From NCBI GenBank assembly GCA_021813085.1, contig JAKAMA010000131.1, positions 1 through 6,854 on the forward strand: DNA of 6,854 bases, read 5' to 3'. The stretch's first letter is position 1. Every line of letters begins with the position of its first letter. This document shows, piece after piece, positions 1-4,995 of the stretch. This DNA comes from Chloroflexota bacterium (lineage in GTDB: Bacteria; Chloroflexota; Dehalococcoidia; DSTF01; JACRBR01). Under the pieces are notes generated by a model. That model was not told the DNA's origin and made no database searches. It was given only the letters and a program-made list of their open reading frames with translations. The translations under genes were made by a program, and so were the position numbers.

Positions 1-1
1 C

Positions 2-433
2 CGATCTGAGTTCGTGACGCGCAAGATCACGCTGGGCGCGACCCGGATCAAGCTCGGCCTGCAGAACGAGCTGGTGCTGGGCGACCTGGAGCCGCGCCGC
101 GACTGGGGCTACGCGGGCGACTACGTGCGCGCGATGCACCTGATGTTGCAGCAGGACGGGGCGGACGACTACGTCGTCGGCACCGGCGAGACGCACCAGA
201 TCAAGGAGTTCGCGCAGCTCGCGTTCGCGCGCCTCGGCCTCGACTACCGCGACTACGTGCGGACGGACGCACAGTTCCTGCGGCCGGCGGAGGTCGACCT
301 GCTGATCGCCGACCCCACGAAGGCGCAGCAAAAGCTCGGCTGGAAGCGCGAGGTCTCGTTTCAGGGACTCGTCGACATGATGGTCGACGCGGACCTGGCG
401 GCGGAAGCGAAGATGCAGGCGGCAGCGGTCTAG
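2..433 (+). CDS. gmd: GDP-mannose 4,6-dehydratase, C-terminal part (5' truncated by window edge)
   Basis: The family converts GDP-D-mannose to GDP-4-keto-6-deoxy-D-mannose, the first step towards GDP-fucose, GDP-rhamnose and related sugars for cell-surface glycans, in the cytoplasm. The frame is open from base 2, upstream of the GTG at 14, and the residues there (RSEFVTRKIT) already match the family, so the GTG is internal and the gene starts outside the window. The visible 143 residues are the C-terminal substrate-binding half. They include PRRDWGYAGDYV (residues 31-42 of the fragment), TGETH (61-65), RPAEVDLLIADPTKA (94-108) and the closing KLGW (111-114). The Rossmann NAD(P) site and the catalytic Thr/Ser-Tyr-Lys residues must lie upstream. 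Full-length members run to roughly 320-370 residues, so somewhat over half is missing. The extra C-terminal tail is Ala-rich. Family assignment is by remembered motif similarity and is firm. Confidence 0.93.
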   Translation, partial: RSEFVTRKITLGATRIKLGLQNELVLGDLEPRRDWGYAGDYVRAMHLMLQQDGADDYVVGTGETHQIKEFAQLAFARLGLDYRDYVRTDAQFLRPAEVDLLIADPTKAQQKLGWKREVSFQGLVDMMVDADLAAEAKMQAAAV

Positions 434-465
434 CGCGGCTGCGATGATAGCCCGGCGATGACGGT

Positions 466-528
466 ACGGTACGACGGACCACAGACAACAGACAACAGAC
501 GACGGGCATCGGACGATAGACGGACGGG
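466..528 (+). repeat. Degenerate 7-bp tandem repeat tract, (RNNNGAC)n, before the small ORF
   Basis: Reading in steps of seven from 473 gives units GACGGAC, CACAGAC, AACAGAC, AACAGAC, GACGGGC, ATCGGAC, GATAGAC, GGACGGG. The last three bases stay close to GAC while the first four drift. Two units are the exact AACAGAC of the long array at 4741-4859. The unit at 466-472 (ACGGTAC) is weaker and marks a fuzzy edge. The tract starts about 30 nt after the dehydratase stop and ends three bases before the ATG at 532, so it occupies the place of the ribosome-binding site of that gene. No function is known to me. Confidence 0.75.
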
Positions 529-531
529 AGC

Positions 532-813
532 ATGAACGAGTCCACGTTTCTCGCACAACTCGAGCAGCGCACCGAACAGGTGAAGATCACGCTGGCCAAC
601 CTGGAGGCCGAGCGCGTGCGCATCGAAGGCCTGATCGCGCAGTTGCAGCCGATCGTGCCGCACTACGATGCGCTGCTCGCCGCGGAGCGGGCGATCGCCG
701 AGGCGCAGATCCAGCTCGACACGCCGGCCGCAGGCGCCGAGGCCGCGGCGCCCGAAGAGCCGCCGCAACCCCAGGGCTGGGGCGAGGAGCCGGCGGGACA
801 GCCGACCTGGTAG
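532..813 (+). CDS. Small coiled-coil protein with Pro/Glu/Ala-rich tail, function unknown
   Basis: This is a 93-residue protein that I cannot assign to a named family. Residues 3-45 (FLAQLEQRTEQVKITLANLE onward) form a charged amphipathic helix with regular Leu/Ile/Val spacing, typical of a coiled coil. A short break at PIVPHYD (about 40-46) is followed by a second helix, DALLAAERAIAEAQIQ (46-61). The last 30 residues are a low-complexity Ala/Pro/Glu tail ending in QGWGEEPAGQPTW. There is no signal peptide or membrane segment and no cysteine, so a soluble oligomeric adaptor or structural protein is plausible. The ATG at 532 is the only Met in the frame. The GGGAG at 526-530 is too close (1 nt) to be a normal Shine-Dalgarno sequence. 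Codon bias is GC3-rich like the neighbours, and antisense or other-frame alternatives over the same DNA look like shadows. It may be co-transcribed with the upstream dehydratase gene, 98 nt away. Confidence 0.72.
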   Translation: MNESTFLAQLEQRTEQVKITLANLEAERVRIEGLIAQLQPIVPHYDALLAAERAIAEAQIQLDTPAAGAEAAAPEEPPQPQGWGEEPAGQPTW

Positions 814-893
814 CTGGATGCCCATGAAGGGCGGCGCTGGAAACCCGAGGCCAGGACCGGCCCGGGGCAGGTAGGGGAAGCGCGCGGCCGGCC

Positions 894-910
894 GTGGCCG
901 TACCGGCCAC
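894..910. other. Hairpin in the 814-1071 gap
   Basis: GTGGCCG (894-900) and CGGCCAC (904-910) form a perfect 7-bp GC-rich stem around the loop TAC. It lies about 80 nt after the stop of the small coiled-coil gene. No T-run follows on either strand, so it is not a standard intrinsic terminator. It could be a Rho-independent-like stop in a GC-rich genome, or simply a palindrome. Nothing that looks coding was seen in 814-1071. Confidence 0.4.
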
Positions 911-995
911 TCGCTGATGCGCCCGCATCCACTCGTCGCCCGGCAGCGGACTGCAGGTGTGCGCGCGGCCCTTCCGGGCGGCTCGCGCGTTCGCG

Positions 996-1001
996 TACGA
1001 T
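996..1001 (+). promoter_or_regulatory. Possible -10 box for the hydrolase/methyltransferase pair
   Basis: TACGAT matches the -10 consensus at four of six positions, including TA at positions 1-2 and the final T. It would give a 5' leader of about 65 nt before the ATG at 1072. There is no recognisable -35 box: the bases 17-18 nt upstream read TTCCGG or similar. An 11-nt direct repeat, TGCAGGTGTGC, sits at 952-962 and again at 1001-1011, overlapping the last base of this box, and could be a regulator site or chance. This is a weak call. Confidence 0.3.
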
Positions 1002-1056
1002 GCAGGTGTGCTCGCCCACTCCCGGGCGCAGTGTGACGACGGCATCGACCACACCC

Positions 1057-1065
1057 GGAAAGGGG
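1057..1065 (+). promoter_or_regulatory. Ribosome-binding site that sets the hydrolase start
   Basis: GGAAAGGGG ends six nucleotides before the ATG at 1072. This purine-rich block is the only SD-like sequence near the possible starts of this frame. It favours the ATG at 1072 over the ATG at 1000, which lies 72 nt upstream in the same frame and has no such block. Confidence 0.6.
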
Positions 1066-1071
1066 TCAGCG

Positions 1072-2100
1072 ATGACTGCTCCTGTCGAGACGAAGCACCC
1101 GGTCCAGATCATGGACGGGCTGTTGCAGCTCAAGGTACCGATCCCGAACAACCCGCTCGGCTGGGTGCTGCCGTACCTCATCGAAGGCCGCGACGGCTGG
1201 ACGCTCGTCGACTCCGGCTGGAATGTGCCGGAGGCGGCGGACGCGCTCGAGCAGCAGCTCAACGACGCTGGGGTCGGCTTCGGCAAGCTGAAGACGCTGC
1301 TCGTGACGCACATCCACCCGGACCACTACGGGCTCGCCGGGCGCGTCAAGGAGCGGAGCGGCGCGAAGGTAATCATCCACCAGCGCGAGCGCGACATGAT
1401 CCGCAGCCGCTACAAGAACCCGGAGCAGCTTCTCGCGACGATCGGCGACTGGCTGGCGATGCAGGGAGTCCCGCGCGACAACGTCGAGGACCTGCGGACG
1501 TCGGCAATGCCCGTGCGCGCGTTCGTGGACGCCGTGCAGCCGGACGAAGTGGTCTGGGGCGGCGAGCGCCTGGAGATCGGCCGCTTCCTGTTCGAGGTGT
1601 GGTGGACGCCGGGGCATTCGCCGGGGCACATCTGCTTCCTGGAGCGCGGGCAGAAGTTCATCCTCACGGGGGACCACGTGCTGCCGACGATCACCCCGAA
1701 CGTCAGCATGCACCCGCAGCAGCAGGGCAACCCGCTCGGCGACTACATCGCCTCGCTCGAGCGGCTCGAGGGCCTCGACGTGAAGACCGTCCTGCCGGCA
1801 CACGAGTACACGTTCGATGACCTGCGCGGGCGCCTGCGCGGCATCCACCGGCACCACGAGGAGCGGCTGCGGGAGATGATCGAGGTCATCGGCGACGCGC
1901 CCCGCACGGGCTATGAGGTCGCGAAGGGCGTGAAGTGGGCGACCGGCAGTTTCGACACCTTCTCGTTCTGGATGCAGCGCGCCGCCATCGGCGAGACGCT
2001 GGCGCACCTGGAGTACCTGGTGATCGAAGACCGCCTGCAGCGCTTCATGCGCGACGGCGTGCAGTACTACGCGAAGCCGGATGACACGCAGGATGCGTAG
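1072..2100 (+). CDS. Metallo-beta-lactamase-fold hydrolase (glyoxalase II / LACTB2-like)
   Basis: This 342-residue cytoplasmic hydrolase has a binuclear metal site of the metallo-beta-lactamase superfamily. The motifs appear in the expected order. THIHPDH at 79-85 supplies the HxHxDH ligands H80, H82, D84 and H85. TPGHSPGH at 179-186 supplies H182. TGDH at 199-202 supplies the bridging D201. LPAHEY at 241-246 supplies H244. After residue 250 there is a helical/winged-helix-like extension (HHEERLREMI, then GYEVAKGVKWATG, then AHLEYLVIEDRL), as in LACTB2-type members and unlike true class B lactamases. There is no signal peptide, which also argues against an antibiotic lactamase. The substrate cannot be read from sequence: a thioester, a phosphodiester or RNA are all possible in this group. 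The start at 1072 is preferred because of the RBS; the 24 extra residues from ATG 1000 look non-conserved and low in complexity. The 3' end overlaps the next gene. Confidence 0.93.
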   Translation: MTAPVETKHPVQIMDGLLQLKVPIPNNPLGWVLPYLIEGRDGWTLVDSGWNVPEAADALEQQLNDAGVGFGKLKTLLVTHIHPDHYGLAGRVKERSGAKVIIHQRERDMIRSRYKNPEQLLATIGDWLAMQGVPRDNVEDLRTSAMPVRAFVDAVQPDEVVWGGERLEIGRFLFEVWWTPGHSPGHICFLERGQKFILTGDHVLPTITPNVSMHPQQQGNPLGDYIASLERLEGLDVKTVLPAHEYTFDDLRGRLRGIHRHHEERLREMIEVIGDAPRTGYEVAKGVKWATGSFDTFSFWMQRAAIGETLAHLEYLVIEDRLQRFMRDGVQYYAKPDDTQDA

Positions 2101-2641
2101 CGGTGACGGGCAGCGGACGCCGAAACGCGCGGCGTATACGGTCGTCGAGACCGCGATCGGGCCGCTGCTCGTGGCGGCGAGTGACGGGCGGCTCGTCGCG
2201 ATCAAGTTCGGCGTCGACGAGCGGCGCGCGCCGGAGGCGATCGCGGAGCTGGCGCGGGAGCTGCGCGGCGCCTTCGCGCTGGAGCGCGACGACGGGGCGC
2301 TGGCGCCGGTCGCGCGCCACCTGCGCGCGTACCTGGACGGGCGGCGGGCGGACCTCGACATCCCGTTCGACGTGTCGTGGGTGACGGGCTTCCGCCGCGA
2401 CGTGCTGCTCGAGGTGGCGCGGGTGCCGCGGGGCGCCGTCGCGAGCTACGGCGAGATCGCGCGGCGGGCGGGGCGGCCGAAGGCCTATCGCGCGGTCGGC
2501 AACACGATGCGCACGAACCCGATCCCGCTCGTCATCCCGTGCCACCGGATCGTTGGCAGCGACGGCAGCCTCACGGGCTTCGGGGGAGGCCTCGACATGA
2601 AGCGCAAGCTGCTCGCGCTCGAGGGGGCGGCGCTGCCGTGA
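2093..2641 (+). CDS. ogt: Methylated-DNA-[protein]-cysteine S-methyltransferase (Ogt/MGMT)
   Basis: This is a suicide DNA-repair protein that transfers the alkyl group from O6-alkylguanine, and less efficiently O4-alkylthymine, to its own cysteine. It has 182 residues, close to the usual Ogt size. The N-terminal RNase H-like domain (about 13-95) begins at YTVVETAIGPLLVAASDGRL. The C-terminal wHTH domain holds SYGEIARRAG (118-127), YRAVGNTMRTNPIPLVIPCH (132-151) and GGGLDMKRKLLALEG. The nucleophile is C150 in PCHRI, where many members have PCHRV. R133 is the arginine finger that flips the base, and N137 is the conserved hinge Asn. The start is uncertain: ATG 2093 overlaps the upstream stop by 8 nt, and ATG 2081 would add four residues (MTRR). 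Neither has a good RBS, which fits translational coupling to the hydrolase gene. There is no Ada-type zinc or AraC domain, so it is a stand-alone repair enzyme. Confidence 0.95.
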   Translation: MRSGDGQRTPKRAAYTVVETAIGPLLVAASDGRLVAIKFGVDERRAPEAIAELARELRGAFALERDDGALAPVARHLRAYLDGRRADLDIPFDVSWVTGFRRDVLLEVARVPRGAVASYGEIARRAGRPKAYRAVGNTMRTNPIPLVIPCHRIVGSDGSLTGFGGGLDMKRKLLALEGAALP

Positions 2642-2658
2642 ACATGCGCGTCGCACAG

Positions 2659-2693
2659 GCCAGACGCTGGAAGATGGACGGTGGATGGTAGAC
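2659..2693 (+). repeat. Short degenerate heptamer tract after the methyltransferase gene
   Basis: Five in-phase 7-bp units read GCCAGAC, GCTGGAA, GATGGAC, GGTGGAT, GGTAGAC, consensus GNYRGAC. The tract begins 17 nt after the TGA of the methyltransferase gene, on the same strand and in the same relative place as the other two heptamer tracts in the window. It is much more diverged than the array at 4741-4859, and a random GC-rich sequence could produce something like it. The call rests mainly on shared period, polarity and position. Confidence 0.5.
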
Positions 2694-2736
2694 GCGGGAA
2701 CGGCGGTCCGCGATGCGCGCGCCATCCTTCGGCTCT

Positions 2737-2743
2737 GAGGAGG
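2737..2743 (+). promoter_or_regulatory. Strong Shine-Dalgarno for the carbonic anhydrase
   Basis: GAGGAGG is a near-perfect Shine-Dalgarno match. It ends four nucleotides before TTG 2748 and ten before GTG 2754. Spacing does not decide between the two starts. The family-like N-terminus MSVTPDLLAANERYA favours TTG. Confidence 0.7.
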
Positions 2744-2747
2744 CAGC

Positions 2748-3239
2748 TTGTCTGTGACCCCCGATCTGCTGGCGGCGAACGAGCGATACGCCGCGTCGTT
2801 CAGGACCGGCGACCTGCCGCGGGCGCCGGCGCGAAGGATCGCCGTCCTCACGTGTATGGATGCGCGGATGGACCCGGCGAAGTTCCTCGGGCTGAGCGAT
2901 GGCGATGCCAACGTGCTGCGCAACGCCGGCGGCCGCGTGCATCCCGACGTCATCCGCTCGCTCGTGATCTCGTACGAGCTGCTCGGCACGCGCGACGTGC
3001 TCGTCGTACACCACACGGACTGCGGCATGCTCGGGCTGTCGAACGAAGATGTGCGCACCCGTCTGCGGGCGCGGGGCGTCGATGCCACGCACGTGGACTT
3101 CCTGCCGTTCGATGACCTCGACCAGAGCGTGCGGGACGATGTGGACGCCCTCCGTGGGTCGCCGCTGATCGCCGGCGACACGCGGATCGCGGGCCTGGTG
3201 TACGACGTGCACAGCGGGCGGCTGCGCCAGGTCGTCTGA
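2748..3239 (+). CDS. Beta-class carbonic anhydrase, short Rv1284-like type
   Basis: This enzyme catalyses reversible hydration of CO2 to bicarbonate, supplying bicarbonate to carboxylases and buffering pH in the cytosol. It has 163 residues, the length I recall for Mycobacterium tuberculosis Rv1284, which it resembles along its whole length. The zinc ligands are C36 in TCMDAR, and H89 and C92 in HHTDCG. D38 and R40 form the catalytic dyad that opens the metal site. RNAGGRVHPDVIRSL (58-72) is the conserved substrate-side segment, followed by SYELLGTRDVLVVHH. The end, GLVYDVHSGRLRQVV, matches the closing strand of this group. There is no signal peptide. The start is taken as TTG 2748; GTG 2754 would drop two residues. 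It has its own strong RBS and no overlap with neighbours, so expression is probably independent of the methyltransferase gene 106 nt upstream. No -10 box was convincing. Confidence 0.95.
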   Translation: MSVTPDLLAANERYAASFRTGDLPRAPARRIAVLTCMDARMDPAKFLGLSDGDANVLRNAGGRVHPDVIRSLVISYELLGTRDVLVVHHTDCGMLGLSNEDVRTRLRARGVDATHVDFLPFDDLDQSVRDDVDALRGSPLIAGDTRIAGLVYDVHSGRLRQVV

Positions 3240-3294
3240 CCGGGCCGCGTGGCTCGTGTCGTGCGTTTCACGCTTCTTACCGACGCGACCCAGC

Positions 3295-3306
3295 GCGAGG
3301 CCTCGC
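3295..3306. other. Perfect 12-bp palindrome GCGAGGCCTCGC
   Basis: GCGAGG followed directly by its reverse complement CCTCGC forms a perfect palindrome with no spacer, 55 nt after the carbonic anhydrase stop. It has the form of a dimeric protein-binding site or restriction-type site, but short GC palindromes are common in GC-rich DNA and no function is implied. Confidence 0.3.
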
Positions 3307-3346
3307 ACGCGGCGGACGTCCGTCGCAGGAGCGCTGTACCGCGCTG

Positions 3347-3385
3347 GTCCGGCTTCGCCGGACGCACAGCCGAGGGCGGCTGTGC
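3347..3385. other. Two back-to-back hairpins downstream of the carbonic anhydrase gene
   Basis: Hairpin one pairs GTCCGGC (3347-3353) with GCCGGAC (3357-3363) around TTC. Hairpin two starts at the next base and pairs GCACAGCCG (3364-3372) with CGGCTGTGC (3377-3385) around AGGG. Both stems are perfect, 7 and 9 bp. No T-run follows, so these are not classical terminators. A weaker 5-bp hairpin, CAGAC/GTCTG, follows at 3392-3406. They lie between the carbonic anhydrase stop and the start of the threonine ammonia-lyase gene, where transcription of the former should end. They could also be a REP-like extragenic palindrome. The rest of 3240-3484 holds no gene I can support. Confidence 0.6.
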
Positions 3386-3472
3386 TCCATGCAGACAGGC
3401 CGTCTGGACGTCGCGTCACGTGCACGCACGCTCCGTAGGAAGTAGTGCGCTCGCCGGCCACGGAGCATCGCG

Positions 3473-3484
3473 TACCCTGTGCGT
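3473..3484 (+). promoter_or_regulatory. -10 box placed for a leaderless threonine ammonia-lyase mRNA
   Basis: TACCCT at 3473-3478 fits the TAnnnT form of a -10 box and ends six nucleotides before the A of ATG 3485, exactly where transcription would start. No Shine-Dalgarno sequence lies upstream of the ATG. This is the arrangement seen in leaderless transcripts of Deinococcus and mycobacteria. No -35 element is recognisable. Confidence 0.5.
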
Positions 3485-4729
3485 ATGCACGATGTGACGA
3501 TCGACGACGTGCGGGCGGCGCGCGCGCGCTTCGGGGCGGCGGTGCGGCGCACGCCGCTGCTCCCCTCGACCGCGCTCAGCGGCCTGTGCGATGCCGACGT
3601 GCTGCTCAAGGCGGAGAACCTGCAGCACACCGGCTCGTTCAAGGTGCGCGGCGCCATGAACCGCATCGCCGCGCTGACGGCCGAAGAGCGCGCGCGCGGC
3701 GTCATCGCCGCGAGCGCCGGCAACCACGCGCAGGGGGTCGCCGTGGCGGGACGCGCGCACGGCGTGCGGGCGACGATCGTGATGCCGCGCACGGCGCCGC
3801 TCGCGAAGGTCGAGGCGACGCGCGACTACGGCGCGGAAGTGCTGCTCCACGGCGACTCGTTCGAGGCGGCGCGCGACGAAGCGCAGCGGCTCGCACGCGA
3901 GCGCGGACTCGTCGCCATCCCGGCGTTCGACGATCCACTGATCGTCGCCGGTCAGGGCACGGTCGGGCTGGAGATCGTGGAGGACCTGCCCGGCGTCGAG
4001 GTCGTGCTCGTGCCCGTCGGCGGCGGCGGCCTCGCGGGCGGCATCGGCGTGGCGGTGCGCGCCTTGCGCCCCGACGCGCTCGTGATCGGTGTGCAGGTGG
4101 AGGCGGCGCGCGGCGTACAGCGGTCACTCGCCGAAGGGCGCGCGGTCTCGCTCGCGTGCGGACCGACGATCGCCGAAGGGATCGCCGTCGGTGGACCGGG
4201 CGAGGTGACGTTCCCGCTGCTGGAACGCTGCCTCGACGGGGTGGTCGTGGTGGACGAAGACGAGGTGGCGCAGGCGATGGTGCTGCTGCTGGAGCGCTCG
4301 AAGCTCGTCGTCGAGGGCGCGGGCGCCGTCGGCGTGGCGGCGCTGATGGCAAAGAAGGTCGATGTCACCGGGAAGCGCGTGGTGGCGGTGCTGTCCGGGG
4401 GCAACGTCGACATCAACATGCTGGCGCGGGTCGTCGAGCACGGGCTGATGCAGGCGGGCCGCTATTACAGCCTGACCGTTGGCGTCGACGACAAGCCCGG
4501 GCAACTGGCGATGCTCACCGCGCTGCTCTCGGAGACGGGCGCGAACGTCCTCAGCGTCGCGCACCACCGGTTCGGCATCGCGCTCCCGGTCGGGCGGGTG
4601 CAGGTCGTTCTGCTGCTCGAAGTGCGCAACACCGCGCACGCGGACGAGGTGCGGCGCGCGCTCGAGGCCGCGGGCTTCGTGCGCGCGTCGGGCGACGGGC
4701 CGGAGTACGTGCCGGCGGGCTGGGGATGA
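3485..4729 (+). CDS. ilvA: Threonine ammonia-lyase with C-terminal ACT domain
   Basis: This PLP enzyme deaminates L-threonine to 2-oxobutanoate and ammonia. The product feeds isoleucine synthesis, or propionate formation when the enzyme is catabolic. The 414-residue protein has a fold-type II PLP domain (about 1-320) and one ACT domain (about 326-400). K53 in GSFKVRG carries the PLP. ASAGNHAQG (76-84) and SGGN (304-307) contact the substrate and the pyridine nitrogen, and PVGGGGLAGG (177-186) binds the cofactor phosphate. The ACT domain opens YYSLTVGVDDKPGQLAMLTA and includes the HHRFG segment of the TdcB-plus-ACT (TIGR01127-like) type. That architecture, about 100 residues shorter than classical E. 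coli IlvA with its tandem regulatory repeats, fits a catabolic-type or single-ACT biosynthetic enzyme; the two cannot be separated here. ATG 3485 is chosen over GTG 3479 because of the -10 spacing. No other branched-chain amino acid gene is adjacent. Confidence 0.95.
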   Translation: MHDVTIDDVRAARARFGAAVRRTPLLPSTALSGLCDADVLLKAENLQHTGSFKVRGAMNRIAALTAEERARGVIAASAGNHAQGVAVAGRAHGVRATIVMPRTAPLAKVEATRDYGAEVLLHGDSFEAARDEAQRLARERGLVAIPAFDDPLIVAGQGTVGLEIVEDLPGVEVVLVPVGGGGLAGGIGVAVRALRPDALVIGVQVEAARGVQRSLAEGRAVSLACGPTIAEGIAVGGPGEVTFPLLERCLDGVVVVDEDEVAQAMVLLLERSKLVVEGAGAVGVAALMAKKVDVTGKRVVAVLSGGNVDINMLARVVEHGLMQAGRYYSLTVGVDDKPGQLAMLTALLSETGANVLSVAHHRFGIALPVGRVQVVLLLEVRNTAHADEVRRALEAAGFVRASGDGPEYVPAGWG

Positions 4730-4740
4730 GGGCGCGCGAC

Positions 4741-4859
4741 GGCAGAGGGCGGACGGCAGACGGCAGACAGCAGACGGCAGACGGCAGACAACAGACAACA
4801 GACAACAGACAACAGACAACAGACAACAGACAACAGACGGCAGGCGACAGACAACAGCC
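4741..4859 (+). repeat. Array of 17 heptamers, consensus RRCAGAC
   Basis: Seventeen 7-bp units run without a single insertion or deletion. In order they are GGCAGAG, GGCGGAC, GGCAGAC twice, AGCAGAC, GGCAGAC twice, AACAGAC seven times (4790-4838), GGCAGGC, GACAGAC, AACAGCC. Edge units are the most diverged and the core is perfect, the usual signature of a tandem array growing by slippage or unequal exchange. The array starts 11 nt after the threonine ammonia-lyase TGA and is not inside a credible gene. Because 7 is not a multiple of 3, all six frames read as a 7-residue peptide repeat, which creates long false ORFs on both strands. It resembles in form the heptanucleotide STRR repeats described in filamentous cyanobacteria, with a different unit. 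Confidence 0.93.
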
Positions 4860-4919
4860 GGCAGTTCGACATGACGCGGCGACGCCACCCCCGCGTATGA
4901 ACATGCTTGCCCACACGTG

Positions 4920-4941
4920 GCGCGGGCTTTTCAGCCCGCGC
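4920..4941. terminator. Strong hairpin, possible terminator of the lyase and/or zinc-ribbon genes
   Basis: GCGCGGGCT (4920-4928) pairs perfectly with AGCCCGCGC (4933-4941) around the loop TTTC. The 9-bp GC-rich stem between convergent genes is well placed for termination. The sequence after it on the + strand (GAGGTTGTG) and on the - strand lacks a U-run, so it is not a canonical intrinsic terminator. An extragenic palindrome is the alternative. Confidence 0.45.
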
Positions 4942-4976
4942 GAGGTTGTGCGCCGACCGCCCGATGCGGGCCCCGT

Positions 4977-4995
4977 CCCAGACGGGCCGTCTGGG
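4977..4995. other. Near-perfect 19-bp palindrome, hairpin with 8-bp stem
   Basis: CCCAGACG (4977-4984) pairs with CGTCTGGG (4988-4995) around GGC. Its 16-nt core (4979-4994) differs by one base from 3392-3407 downstream of the carbonic anhydrase gene. No T-run follows. It could help terminate transcription from either side or be a dispersed palindrome. Confidence 0.5.

Noticed and set aside
1000..1071. ATG 1000 as start of the hydrolase
   Set aside because: It adds 24 residues of low-conservation type, overlaps the likely -10 box and lacks an RBS. ATG 1072 has a purine-rich RBS six bases upstream.
3263..3278. GCGT-TTC-ACGC followed by TTCTT as an intrinsic terminator of the carbonic anhydrase gene
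   Set aside because: The stem is only 4 bp and the T-run is interrupted, so it is too weak to call.
1066..3367. Long - strand open frames of 431 and 440 codons antisense to the hydrolase, methyltransferase and carbonic anhydrase genes
   Set aside because: GC-rich antisense shadows. The + strand frames carry complete, ordered catalytic motifs of known families; the antisense products are Arg/Ala/Pro-rich with none.
4741..4859. CRISPR array
   Set aside because: Units are 7 bp with no spacers, and no cas genes are present.
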